Source of the DNA: CAZWVR01 sp964637235
Lineage (GTDB): Bacteria; Bacteroidota; Bacteroidia; Bacteroidales; S143-33
Length of the DNA stretch: 16,390 bases
Assembly (NCBI GenBank): GCA_964637235.1
Contig: CAZWVR010000055.1
Coordinates: 1-16,390, forward strand
Reading direction: 5' to 3'
Shown here: piece after piece, positions 1-8,138 of the stretch
Numbering within the stretch: the stretch's first letter is position 1
Layout: the number at the start of each line of letters is the position of its first letter
Notes under the pieces: model-generated
Told to the model about the DNA's origin: nothing
Seen by the model: the letters and a program-made list of their open reading frames with translations, nothing else
Database searches by the model: none
Made by a program: the position numbers and the translations under genes

Positions 1-2
1 TA

Positions 3-866
3 GTCTATGAAAAATATTTCTATGGTTATAATCGTGATAGTCTAATGAACTCTTTTTCAATGGCAAAGACTATAACAGCTATTCTCGTAGGCATTGCTAT
101 TGATAAAGGTTTTATTTCCTCTGTTGATGATCCCGTCATAAAATATCTACCGGAGTATCCCAATTTAGGCAATAAACTTACAATTAGAAATTTATTAACG
201 ATGTCGTCTGGATTAAGCTGGTCTGAGGCTTTCATAGATCCTTTGTCAGATGTCATAACTGCATATTATACAGATAATCTTGATATCGTTCTCAAAAGGC
301 AAAAGGTTGTAATACCTCCTGGTAAAAAATGGAAATATCAATGTGGGAATGTCATAATTTTGGCTTTAATAGTTCAAAAGGCAAGTGGAATGCCTTTGGG
401 AGAGTTTATACAAAAGTATTTATGGCAGCCAATAGGAGCTTCTCATAAGGCATACTGGAATAAAGATACGAATAATATTACAAAAGCTTTTTGCTGTTTT
501 TATGCTACTCCGAGAGATTTTGCCTTAATAGGTTTAATGCTTTTACATAAAGGCTTTTTCAATGGACAAAGGATACTCTCCGAACAGTTTATAAATCAGA
601 TGATAACTCCGGCAAATAATCTTAAATATACTTTTTTTAGAAACGTAGATTTTTATGGCTACCTTACTTGGATATATCCGAAACAGAATGATATATTTTA
701 TTTAGCAGGCTTAATGGGGCAATATGTTATTATACTGCCTAAGCAAAATGCTGTTATAGTGCGTTTGGGTGAATTTCCTAATCAATTGTTAATTAGGAGA
801 ATACCTCCGGATTTTCCATTTTATTTAAAAGTCGGTAATCACATTTTGGAACAAATAACTAACTAA
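3..866 (+). CDS. Serine hydrolase, beta-lactamase class C family (5' partial)
   Basis: The reading frame is open to the left edge of the window (from base 3), and residues encoded at 3-44 fit the family, so the true start lies upstream and the ATG at 45 is internal. The nucleophile motif S-M-A-K (SxxK) is at 57-68. A Tyr-containing second motif, Y-Q-C-G-N, starts at base 336, after a PPGKKW stretch typical of the family (PG..w.Y). The third motif region reads A-G-L-M-G-Q-Y near base 705, where relatives such as EstB or 6-aminohexanoate-dimer hydrolase usually have a His or Lys two residues before the Gly. The family covers esterases, DD-peptidases and amide hydrolases, so the substrate cannot be told and this should not be read as antibiotic resistance. 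A signal peptide, if any, would be outside the window. manA follows 11 bp after the stop, so co-transcription is likely. Confidence 0.85.
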   Translation, partial: VYEKYFYGYNRDSLMNSFSMAKTITAILVGIAIDKGFISSVDDPVIKYLPEYPNLGNKLTIRNLLTMSSGLSWSEAFIDPLSDVITAYYTDNLDIVLKRQKVVIPPGKKWKYQCGNVIILALIVQKASGMPLGEFIQKYLWQPIGASHKAYWNKDTNNITKAFCCFYATPRDFALIGLMLLHKGFFNGQRILSEQFINQMITPANNLKYTFFRNVDFYGYLTWIYPKQNDIFYLAGLMGQYVIILPKQNAVIVRLGEFPNQLLIRRIPPDFPFYLKVGNHILEQITN

Positions 867-877
867 AAATAAGAACA

Positions 878-1900
878 ATGCTAACACTTTATCCTTTAAA
901 ATTTAATCCCATATACATTGAAAAAATATGGGGTGGTAATAAATTGAAAACGGTATTAAATAAAGATATTCCCAATGATAGAATTGGCGAAAGTTGGGAA
1001 ATATCTGCTGTTCAAGATCATATTTCAATAGTTAAAAATGGGAAACTTGCTCAGAATAATATACAAGAGCTTATAGAGGTTTTTATGGGCGAGCTTGTAG
1101 GAGATAATATATATTTCAAGTATGGCATAGAGTTTCCAGTACTTGTAAAATTTATAGATGCTAATCAAAACCTTTCTGTGCAAGTTCATCCCAGTGATAG
1201 TTTTGCCAAACATCGGCATTATGCATACGGAAAAACAGAAATGTGGTATGTAATAGATGCAGAACCGGGGGCTAAGGTAGTAATGGGCTTTAAAGAGGAT
1301 ATGTCTAAGGAAAAATTACTTGATGCTCTGGAAAGTAAACGTTTGGTAGATTATTTAAATTTTGTGGAAGTAAATAAAGGTGATGTATTTTTTATTCCTC
1401 CTGGCCGAGTGCATGCTTTGGGAAAAGGGATACTAATTGCTGAAATAGAACAAACTTCTGATATTACTTATCGTCTATATGATTGGGATAGGGTAGGTCT
1501 GGATGGCAAACCTCGTCCTTTACATATTGATTTAGCAATTGATGTCATTGAATATGAGGCAAAAGCTGAATATAAAACTTATTATCAAAAACAATTAAAT
1601 AAAAGTGTTAATATCGCAAATTCTGAACATTTTATTGTTAATTTGCTATCTTTTGACCAATTTATGGAAATGAACTATGTAGCTCTCGATTCATTTGTTA
1701 TTTATGTATGCACCGAAGGTAAAGCTCTTATTGAATATGAAATGGGCAAAAAAATTACAATTGAGAAAGGTGAGACTGTATTACTGCCAGCAACAGTGAA
1801 TATTGTTAATCTTTATCCACAGCAAAAAACTGAAATTCTTGAAGTTTACATGGGTTCGGTTTCTTTATCTGAAAAAGATATTTTTACAAATTTAATGTAA
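878..1900 (+). CDS. manA: Mannose-6-phosphate isomerase, class I (cupin, zinc-dependent)
   Basis: This enzyme interconverts mannose-6-phosphate and fructose-6-phosphate in the cytoplasm, feeding mannose into glycolysis or supplying GDP-sugar precursors for surface polysaccharide. The 340-residue length fits the short bacterial (Bacillus/Bacteroides) type. The N-terminal segment P-I-Y-I-E-K-I-W-G-G (residues 11-20) is typical. Zinc ligands can be read as Gln102 and His104 in QVHPSD, Glu121 in KTEMWYV, and His179 in PPGRVHAL. The stretch around EIEQTSDITYRLYDWDR (189-205) carries the conserved substrate-binding region, and a second cupin-like half follows from about 240. The start is the first ATG of the frame, 11 bp after the hydrolase stop, with no clear Shine-Dalgarno sequence. 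purC begins 6 bp after its stop, so the three genes are probably one operon, although the functions are unrelated. Confidence 0.95.
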   Translation: MLTLYPLKFNPIYIEKIWGGNKLKTVLNKDIPNDRIGESWEISAVQDHISIVKNGKLAQNNIQELIEVFMGELVGDNIYFKYGIEFPVLVKFIDANQNLSVQVHPSDSFAKHRHYAYGKTEMWYVIDAEPGAKVVMGFKEDMSKEKLLDALESKRLVDYLNFVEVNKGDVFFIPPGRVHALGKGILIAEIEQTSDITYRLYDWDRVGLDGKPRPLHIDLAIDVIEYEAKAEYKTYYQKQLNKSVNIANSEHFIVNLLSFDQFMEMNYVALDSFVIYVCTEGKALIEYEMGKKITIEKGETVLLPATVNIVNLYPQQKTEILEVYMGSVSLSEKDIFTNLM

Positions 1901-1906
1901 TTAACT

Positions 1907-2848
1907 ATGAAAACCTTACTTTATACAAATTTTGATTTTCCCGGCTTGACAAAGTTTTATAGGGGCAAGGTTAGAGATATATACATAGTTGAAAATAGGG
2001 TTTTTATTATGATTGTTACAGATAGAATAAGCGCTTTTGATGTGATTTTAGATAAAGGTGTACCTTTTAAAGGACAAGTTTTGAATGAGTTAGCAAGCTT
2101 TTTTTTGGATATGACCTCAGATATTGTCCCTAATTGGAAAATTACAAAAGCCCATCCAAGAGTTATAATCGGGGAAAAATGTGAACCATTACCTATTGAA
2201 ATTATTGTCAGAGGATATATCGCAGGTAGTGCATGGAGAGCATATAAACAAGGTAAGCGTGTAATTTCTGGGGTTAAATTTCCAGAAAATCTTAGGGAAA
2301 ATCAAAAATTACCATATCCAGTTATAACACCGACTACAAAAGCAGAACATGGACATGACATAGAAATATCAAAACAGGAAATTATAGATAGTGGCTTAGT
2401 TCAAAAGCATATTTATGAACAAATTGAAAAATACGCTTTGGAACTGTTCAATCGAGGTTCTCAATATGCCAATAGTAGAGGCCTTATTTTGGTTGATACT
2501 AAATATGAATTTGGCTTATGTAATGGGGAGATTATGCTTATTGATGAGGTACATACTCCTGATTCCTCTCGTTATTTTTATCTTTCTGATTATCAAGAAA
2601 AATTTGAAGCAGGACAAAAACCTAAACATCTATCTAAGGAATTTGTAAGACAATGGCTTATTGCTAATAATTTTATGGGAGAGAAAAATCAATCTATGCC
2701 TTATATTTCTGACGACGTTATTGATGAAATATCTGCCAGATATATTGAACTTTATGAAGTTTTGACTGCTAAAAAATTTCAAAAAGTAAATGATACACCA
2801 GAGCAGATTTATAATAGTATAATGACATATTTAAAAAATATTTTGTGA
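1907..2848 (+). CDS. purC: Phosphoribosylaminoimidazole-succinocarboxamide (SAICAR) synthase
   Basis: This enzyme catalyses the ATP-dependent joining of CAIR and aspartate to form SAICAR in de novo purine synthesis. The 313-residue protein is the longer, yeast Ade1-like type found in Bacteroidota rather than the roughly 240-residue E. coli type. Visible signatures are the N-terminal G-K-V-R-D-I-Y (20-26), T-D-R-I-S-A-F-D (38-45), V-R-G-Y-I-A-G-S-A-W (101-110), T-P-T-T-K-A-E-H-G-H-D (141-151), L-V-D-T-K-Y-E-F-G (195-203) and the second SAICAR synthetase signature L-I-D-E-V-H-T-P-D-S-S-R (211-222). All expected nucleotide- and substrate-binding segments are present and the gene looks intact. 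It starts 6 bp after manA. A 47-bp AT-rich gap separates it from the peptidase gene downstream. Confidence 0.96.
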   Translation: MKTLLYTNFDFPGLTKFYRGKVRDIYIVENRVFIMIVTDRISAFDVILDKGVPFKGQVLNELASFFLDMTSDIVPNWKITKAHPRVIIGEKCEPLPIEIIVRGYIAGSAWRAYKQGKRVISGVKFPENLRENQKLPYPVITPTTKAEHGHDIEISKQEIIDSGLVQKHIYEQIEKYALELFNRGSQYANSRGLILVDTKYEFGLCNGEIMLIDEVHTPDSSRYFYLSDYQEKFEAGQKPKHLSKEFVRQWLIANNFMGEKNQSMPYISDDVIDEISARYIELYEVLTAKKFQKVNDTPEQIYNSIMTYLKNIL

Positions 2849-2895
2849 CTTAAATAAAAAATTTGCATTTTTACACAAACTCAAAATTCTAAAAA

Positions 2896-4284
2896 ATGTT
2901 TCCAAAAGAAGTTTATATAAAGAGAAGAAAGGCATTAAAAGCCCAGATATGTAGTGGAATAGCCTTATTTTTAGGTAATAGCTTAGTTCCTTTTAATTAC
3001 CCTGCAAATCCGTATTCGTTTAGGCAAGATAGTAGTTTTTTATACTTTTTTGGTATTGATGAGCCTGATATGGCTGCAATTATAGATTTTGATACTGGTG
3101 ATGAAATATTATTTGGTCAGGAAGTAGATATAGACGACATAATATGGAGTGGTCAAAGGAAAAGTCTGCATGAGCAAGCTAATGAAGTAGGGATAAGTAA
3201 AGCATTGCCCTTTAATAAATTAAAAGAATTCATAGATAGAGCTCTTGAAAAAGGACGTAAGATACATTTTTTGCCACCTTATCGTTCTCAGACTAAATAT
3301 CAATTATCAAATCTGCTGGGATTAAAATATGAGGCAGTGAATAAATATGTTTCTGTGGAATTGATAAAGGCTGTTGTAAAATTACGTTCTGTAAAAGATG
3401 AATATGAAATAGCCGAAATAGAACGCATGGTAGATGTGGCATATCAGATGCATACTACTGCAATGAGAATGGCAAAGCCCGGTATATTGGAAAGGGAGAT
3501 AGCAGGCACAATAGAAGGTATAAGCTTATCCAATGGAGGTCCTGTCTCTTTTCCTGTTATCGTTACTGTTCATGGCGAAATATTGCATAATAATTTTTAT
3601 GGTAATAAATTGAAAAAAGGAGATCTTTTACTTGTCGATGCTGGTGCTGAAAGTTCTTTGCATTATGCCAGTGATATTACACGCGTTTCACCAGTAGGTG
3701 GTAAATTTGATCAAAGGCAGAGAGATATTTATCAAATAGTATTAGAAGCAAATATGCGTGCAATAGAGGATATAAAACCGGGAAAGCCTTATATAGAAAC
3801 ACATTATTTGGCTGCTAAGATTATAGCACAAGGACTTAAAGATTTAGGCTTAATGCGTGCAAATGTGGACGAAGCCGTTCAAGCAGGTGCTCATGCCCTA
3901 TTTTTCCCTCATGGATTAGGTCATATGCTCGGCTTAGACGTCCACGATATGGAGGGTTTGGGTGAGGATTACGTAGGATACGACGACAAATATAAACGTA
4001 TTCAAAAATTCGGAATAGGTTTTTTGCGTTTGGCAAAACCTCTGCAACCCGGATACGTCCTGACTGTTGAACCTGGTATATACTTTATCCCGGAATTGAT
4101 AAATCAATGGCAAGCTGCCGGCAAATTTAAAGATTTCATAAATTATGATAAAGTGGAAAAATTTAAAGATTTCGGCGGAATACGTATAGAGGATGATGTC
4201 CTTATTACTGAAACTGGTGCAAAAGTATTAGGTAAACCAATTCCAAAAGCTATTGATGACGTTGAAGCTATTGTTAATCAATAA
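2896..4284 (+). CDS. pepP: Xaa-Pro aminopeptidase (aminopeptidase P, peptidase M24B)
   Basis: This cytoplasmic metallopeptidase removes an N-terminal residue that precedes proline. The 462-residue protein has an N-terminal AMP_N domain (about 5-140) and a C-terminal pita-bread peptidase domain (about 170-455). The five expected metal ligands can all be read: Asp248 in LLVDAG, Asp260 in YASDITR, His343 in HGLGHMLG, Glu392 in TVEPGIYF, and Glu432 in GIRIEDD. His350 in DVHDMEG also matches the family. Length and domain order agree with Bacteroidota homologues of about 455-465 residues. The start is the first ATG in frame, just after an A/T-rich leader without a Shine-Dalgarno sequence. The next gene, a lipoprotein, starts 11 bp after the stop. 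Confidence 0.94.
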   Translation: MFPKEVYIKRRKALKAQICSGIALFLGNSLVPFNYPANPYSFRQDSSFLYFFGIDEPDMAAIIDFDTGDEILFGQEVDIDDIIWSGQRKSLHEQANEVGISKALPFNKLKEFIDRALEKGRKIHFLPPYRSQTKYQLSNLLGLKYEAVNKYVSVELIKAVVKLRSVKDEYEIAEIERMVDVAYQMHTTAMRMAKPGILEREIAGTIEGISLSNGGPVSFPVIVTVHGEILHNNFYGNKLKKGDLLLVDAGAESSLHYASDITRVSPVGGKFDQRQRDIYQIVLEANMRAIEDIKPGKPYIETHYLAAKIIAQGLKDLGLMRANVDEAVQAGAHALFFPHGLGHMLGLDVHDMEGLGEDYVGYDDKYKRIQKFGIGFLRLAKPLQPGYVLTVEPGIYFIPELINQWQAAGKFKDFINYDKVEKFKDFGGIRIEDDVLITETGAKVLGKPIPKAIDDVEAIVNQ

Positions 4285-4295
4285 AATATATTGTT

Positions 4296-5168
4296 ATGAA
4301 AAAAATAAATATTCTGTTTCTGTTAACCTTATTTTCTATCTTTATTGTTTCGTGCAGCAATAAGGAGGAAATAGAAAAATTGCAAAGAGAAAATGATTCG
4401 TTGAAAAATTTAGTAAATGTTGATGCTTCTACTTTAAATGATTATCTTGCTGCATTTAATCAGATACAGGAAAATTTAAATGAAATAAAACGTAAAGAGA
4501 ATATTATAAGCATTAACACTCAGGGAGGTGAAGTCTCTCAAAGTACTGCTGATCAGATTGTTAATGATATTCAGACAATATATAATTTATTGCAGCAAAA
4601 TAAACAGAAATTAGCTCAACTAAAACAAAAACTTAAAAGAAGTGGACTTAAAAATGCTCAATTGCGTAAAACTATTGAGCTCTATGAGCAACAAATCAAA
4701 GAAAAAGATGCTGAAATAGCACAGTTGAAACAGAAGCTTGAACAGATGAATATTAAGATAGGCGAACTTACTACTCAGGTGCAGCAATTGAATTCTACTG
4801 TGGATACTTTAACGCAAGTCACTCAGCAGCAACAGCAGACAATACAAGAGCAAGATATTGCTTTGCATACGGCTTATTATGTTATTGGTACAAAATCGGA
4901 GTTAAAGAGTCATAATATCATCACAAGAGAAGGTTTTCTGTCAAAATTAACGTTTAATACAGAGGCAGAATTATCCTATTTTACTAAAATAGATATTCGT
5001 CAAGTAAAAGAGATACCAATAAATTCTACAAAAGCTCAGATATTGACAAAACATCCCTCAGCATCATATACTTTTGAGAAAGAAGGTAAAATTATAAAGA
5101 GCCTTAAAATATTAGATCCAGATGAGTTTTGGAAATTTAGTAAATTTCTTGTAATATTGATAAAATAA
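4296..5168 (+). CDS. Coiled-coil lipoprotein, Cbp1-like family
   Basis: The N-terminus is a lipoprotein signal: Lys-Lys, a hydrophobic core, then the lipobox I-V-S-C with Cys20 as the predicted lipidated residue, so the mature protein is membrane-anchored. Residues 21-190 are dominated by heptad-like Leu/Ile spacing with many Gln, Lys and Glu, including a Q-rich run at 176-182, and predict long coiled coils. The C-terminal globular part (190-290) includes YYVIGTKSELK, a KIDIRQVKEIPI segment, a TKHPSASY segment and a final FWKFSKFLVI stretch. I recall this arrangement from Bacteroidales proteins annotated as Cbp1-like collagen-binding adhesins; that link is from memory and a binding role is not shown by the sequence. 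The gene follows pepP by 11 bp and is followed after 18 bp by the GC-rich repeat. Confidence 0.8.
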   Translation: MKKINILFLLTLFSIFIVSCSNKEEIEKLQRENDSLKNLVNVDASTLNDYLAAFNQIQENLNEIKRKENIISINTQGGEVSQSTADQIVNDIQTIYNLLQQNKQKLAQLKQKLKRSGLKNAQLRKTIELYEQQIKEKDAEIAQLKQKLEQMNIKIGELTTQVQQLNSTVDTLTQVTQQQQQTIQEQDIALHTAYYVIGTKSELKSHNIITREGFLSKLTFNTEAELSYFTKIDIRQVKEIPINSTKAQILTKHPSASYTFEKEGKIIKSLKILDPDEFWKFSKFLVILIK

Positions 5169-5186
5169 AGGTGTAAGTTTTGCGTA

Positions 5187-5421
5187 AGGGCGGAGGCGGG
5201 TTAGCTGGTGTGTAGTGAGCTTATGGAGGCGTTTGCGGGCGGAGGCTGAGCGATGGAGCGAAGCCCCACGCACCGCAAAGCGAGGCGAGGCTTAGGCGAA
5301 CGTACTGACAGCCGAAAGCTGCTGCCGTTCGCCTTGCCGAGCCGAGTGAATACGCCTCCAAAGCGAACAAACACCAGATACAAGCCGTAGCCCGACCCGA
5401 ACGCAGTGAGGGATACGCCCT
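5187..5421. repeat. GC-rich intergenic element with nested inverted repeats
   Basis: This stretch fills almost the whole gap between the lipoprotein stop and the HAD start. Its composition is very different from the surroundings: 39 of 60 bases in 5221-5280 are G or C, while the flanking genes are roughly one third G+C. It has short matching ends, AGGGCG at 5187-5192 and CGCCCT at 5416-5421. Nested inside are TGGAGGCGT (5224-5232) paired with ACGCCTCCA (5352-5360), AAGCC (5261-5265) with GGCTT (5289-5293), and AGGCGAACG (5294-5302) with CGTTCGCCT (5326-5334). The last pair encloses a small CAGC-cgaaa-GCTG hairpin (5309-5321). The 10-mer GGGCGGAGGC occurs twice, at 5188 and 5237. I see no credible coding. 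From memory, similar GC-rich blocks recur between genes in several AT-rich Bacteroidota genomes and generate spurious ORFs. Mobility is not shown. Confidence 0.75.
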
Positions 5422-5436
5422 AAAAAATATGCTAAT

Positions 5437-6144
5437 ATGAAAAAATATCAACACATAATTTTTGATTTTGATAATACTTTATGGGATTTTGCTACAAATT
5501 CAAAGGAAAGTTTATTAGAACTTTATAACAAACATCAAAAATTGCAGCAAAAATTCGGTTCTTTCGAAAATTTTTATAATCTGTATGAAAAATACAATAT
5601 AGAACTCTGGAAGTTATATAGAAAAGGTGAAGTATCAAAAGATGGACTCTCTACTAATAGATTTGCTTTCCCTCTTAGAGAAGTGGGGATTAGGGATATT
5701 GAATATGCAACTAAACTAAATTCAGAATATTTGGCATTGACGACCACAAAAACAAAGCTTAAACCTTATGCCATAGATGTGCTAAAATACTTAAAATCAA
5801 AGGGTTATAACTTGCATATTCTTACAGATGGTTTTTTTGAAGTTCAATTTTTAAAATTAAAAACTTCCAAACTTATTCCTTATATTACTCACATTATTGT
5901 TTCCGAAGAAGTAGGGTTTTTAAAGCCTGACAGCCGACTATTCCAATATATGACAGAAAAAATAGGTGCAGATAAATCTCAGATGATTATGGTCGGAGAT
6001 GATTATGAAAATGATATCATTGGTGCGTATAATTTCGGGATGGATCAAGTTTTTTATAATATAAAAAATTTGGACATTGATGCCCTTCCTATTAAACCTA
6101 CATATACAATTTTTAGCTTAATAGAATTAAAAGACATTCTATGA
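5437..6144 (+). CDS. HAD-superfamily hydrolase, YjjG-like nucleotidase
   Basis: This is a soluble HAD-fold phosphatase of 235 residues. Motif I is F-D-F-D-N-T-L-W-D (9-17), giving nucleophile Asp10 and acid/base Asp12. Motif II is L-T-D-G (Thr130). The motif III lysine is Lys163 in FLKPDS. Motif IV is G-D-D-Y-E-N-D (187-193), supplying magnesium ligands. The helical cap lies between motifs I and II (about 20-110). The D-N-T-L-W-D-F variant of motif I and the overall length match the YjjG group, which hydrolyses non-canonical pyrimidine nucleoside monophosphates; a housecleaning role is inferred from family only. The ATG follows the GC-rich repeat by 15 bp. Its stop overlaps the next start as ATGA, which suggests translational coupling with the antiporter. 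Confidence 0.88.
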   Translation: MKKYQHIIFDFDNTLWDFATNSKESLLELYNKHQKLQQKFGSFENFYNLYEKYNIELWKLYRKGEVSKDGLSTNRFAFPLREVGIRDIEYATKLNSEYLALTTTKTKLKPYAIDVLKYLKSKGYNLHILTDGFFEVQFLKLKTSKLIPYITHIIVSEEVGFLKPDSRLFQYMTEKIGADKSQMIMVGDDYENDIIGAYNFGMDQVFYNIKNLDIDALPIKPTYTIFSLIELKDIL

Positions 6145-8078
6145 TTTTATTGGCAATTGATTATATCGCCATAAATGATATTTTAAAAGCTTTATTGGCT
6201 TTATCTCTTATAACCATATCCTCTAATTTTATAGCTCATTATCTTACACGTTATCATCTGCCTTTAATAACAGGTTTTATAGTTATAGGCGTAATTGCCG
6301 GTAGATATATACTCAAAATGCTGCCTGAAAATATTGATGATATTGATTTTATAGAGGAAATAGCGTTAGGTTTCATTGCTTTTGCAGCTGGCACCGAGCT
6401 TTATTTGAAGGAGATACGAGATAGAATACGTAGTATAACAATTATGACCATATCTCAGTTTGTGGTAATTTTTATAGTAGGAGCCATTCTTTTATGGATT
6501 TTTTCTCCATATATTCCAATTTTAAATGTTAGCTCTAATATTCGTATAGCCGTAATTTTATTGATTTCCACTATATTTATAGCAAGTTCTCCTGCTTCTG
6601 CCATTGCTGTCATTAACGAATTAAGAGCCAAAGGTCCTTATACAAAAACAGCCATAGGCGTCACCGTGTTGAAAGATATTTTCGTAATGATGCTATTTAC
6701 ACTCACTTTTGGGTTTGCTCAGTCATTGATTAGCGGTGCGTCTATAACTTATTTTCAGATATTCTATATTTTAATGGCTTTGATACTTACAATTTTAATG
6801 GGCTTACTATATGGATATTTACTAAAATTGCTATTTAAGGCGAATATAGCCTTTTTTATTGAATTAGTTCTTTTATTACTGTTAGGCTGGTCTTTGTTTA
6901 TAGTTTCAGATTATTTTAATACTTTTGTTCATAAGCATTGGGAGATAAATATGCATATAGAGCCCCTTTTTGCGGGAGTAGTTGCCAGTTTTTATATCAC
7001 AAATTTTACTCCATATAGAATAAATTTACAAAAATTGATAGAGCGCTCCTCTGATTATGTATATGTAATATTTTTCACTTTTATTGGCGCTACCTTAGCA
7101 GTAAATAAACTTATCTCATCTATCGGCATAATTTTATTGGTATTTTTTATTCGCTTAATAGCGATATTTATAGCTTCAACACTGGGAAGCTTAGTTAATA
7201 AGGAAAATTGGAAACACGTTTTATTAAGTTGGACACCGTATATCAGCCAAGCAGGCGTGAGTTTGGGTCTTATAGCAGTTGTAGCCTCTGAATTTTCGGA
7301 ATTTGGAAGTACTTTTGAAACGCTTCTTGTTTCTGTGATAATTATAAATCAATTTGTTGGACCACCATTGATGAAATGGGCTATAATAAAAGCCGCAGAG
7401 GCTCATACAAAAGCTAAATCTCCGCATATAGATACTAAGCAAGATGTTTTTATAATAGGACTTGAAGGAAAAGCAATAGCTCTGGCAAAAGCTCTTAAAA
7501 AACGAGATTGGAACGTAAAAATTTTAACGGATAGAACTGATTATGATAAAAATGCTTGTAAGGAAATAGAAATTGTTCAAGTGCCTAATTGGGATTATCC
7601 TACGCTTAAAAAGGTTGGACTTAACTATGCAGATTCAGTTGTATTACTAAAAGACGAGGAGACTAATCTAAAATTAGCTGAACTAATATATGAAAAATTC
7701 GGCGTTCCGAACGTTATTGTCCGTATAGAGGATAGAAGTTATATACAACGATTTAGGGAATTGGATACTATTGTCGTGGAACCGGTTTCAGCATTAACAA
7801 CTCTTTTAGCGCATTTTGTTGTTTCTCCACAAGCGACAAGTATTTTACTTGGATTAGAAGAAAATCAACAAACAGAGGATATAGAGGTTCTCAATAGAGA
7901 TGTACATGCAATGGCTCTTAGAGATTTAAGACTCCCTTTGGGAATTTTAGTTTTATATATTAAAAGAAATGATCAAATGATGCTTGCACATGGTTATACG
8001 CGTCTTAGATTGGGGGATGTGCTAACAGTTGTAGGTTCTCCGGAGCAAATAGAACAAGTTAGAAATAAATTACAATGA
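6141..8078 (+). CDS. Kef-type (CPA2) cation:proton antiporter with C-terminal RCK domain
   Basis: The 645-residue inner-membrane protein has a hydrophobic Na+/H+ exchanger domain (about 10-415) with roughly a dozen predicted membrane segments. A cytoplasmic regulatory part follows: a TrkA-N/RCK Rossmann domain (about 434-555, with D-V-F-I-I-G-L-E-G-K-A-I-A-L-A) and a TrkA-C domain (about 575-645). Family features in the membrane part include F-A-A-G-T-E-L (81-87), the loop S-P-A-S-A-I-A-V (150-157) and T-A-I-G-V-T-V-L-K-D (170-179). In that last motif the acidic pair of electrogenic CPA2 members (DD) is replaced by Lys178-Asp179, nearer the QD of KefB/KefC. The RCK glycine motif is degenerate (GLEGKA), so nucleotide binding is uncertain. 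The likely role is K+ or Na+ exchange for protons in pH or ion homeostasis. It overlaps the HAD gene by 4 bp. Confidence 0.9.
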   Translation: MILLAIDYIAINDILKALLALSLITISSNFIAHYLTRYHLPLITGFIVIGVIAGRYILKMLPENIDDIDFIEEIALGFIAFAAGTELYLKEIRDRIRSITIMTISQFVVIFIVGAILLWIFSPYIPILNVSSNIRIAVILLISTIFIASSPASAIAVINELRAKGPYTKTAIGVTVLKDIFVMMLFTLTFGFAQSLISGASITYFQIFYILMALILTILMGLLYGYLLKLLFKANIAFFIELVLLLLLGWSLFIVSDYFNTFVHKHWEINMHIEPLFAGVVASFYITNFTPYRINLQKLIERSSDYVYVIFFTFIGATLAVNKLISSIGIILLVFFIRLIAIFIASTLGSLVNKENWKHVLLSWTPYISQAGVSLGLIAVVASEFSEFGSTFETLLVSVIIINQFVGPPLMKWAIIKAAEAHTKAKSPHIDTKQDVFIIGLEGKAIALAKALKKRDWNVKILTDRTDYDKNACKEIEIVQVPNWDYPTLKKVGLNYADSVVLLKDEETNLKLAELIYEKFGVPNVIVRIEDRSYIQRFRELDTIVVEPVSALTTLLAHFVVSPQATSILLGLEENQQTEDIEVLNRDVHAMALRDLRLPLGILVLYIKRNDQMMLAHGYTRLRLGDVLTVVGSPEQIEQVRNKLQ

Positions 8079-8108
8079 CCTTTATGCTTTATTACTGAAA
8101 CTTTTGAT

Positions 8109-8116
8109 TATGTTTG
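8109..8116 (+). promoter_or_regulatory. Candidate -7 promoter box (TATGTTTG) for the methyltransferase gene
   Basis: TATGTTTG matches the Bacteroidota -7 consensus TAnnTTTG and lies 22 bp before the ATG at 8139. No clean -33 TTTG is visible at the expected distance, so this rests on one box only. It sits in the 60-bp gap after the antiporter stop, the only place for a promoter here. Confidence 0.4.
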
Positions 8117-8138
8117 ATTATTAAAAATTTTCTTTTAA

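Noticed and set aside
1..866. Calling the first gene an antibiotic-resistance beta-lactamase
   Set aside because: The fold is shared with esterases and peptidases, the third active-site motif is atypical and the N-terminus is missing.
2415..2648. 77-residue ORF inside purC
   Set aside because: Out-of-frame shadow inside an intact, well-recognised gene.
2849..2895. A possible promoter in the 47-bp gap before the Xaa-Pro aminopeptidase gene (contains ATTTGCATTTTTAC)
   Set aside because: The TTTG is present but not at the TAnnTTTG spacing, and no paired -33 element is clear; too weak to list.
4126..4174. Repeated K-F-K-D-F in the Xaa-Pro aminopeptidase
   Set aside because: The region aligns with the normal family sequence before the GGIRIEDD motif, so this is coincidence, not a duplication.
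5201..5454. Two overlapping minus-strand ORFs of 60 and 77 residues in the GC-rich element
   Set aside because: They exist because the block is GC-rich and stop-poor, they overlap each other in different frames, run into the HAD start, and have low-complexity Arg/Ser/Ala composition unlike any protein family.
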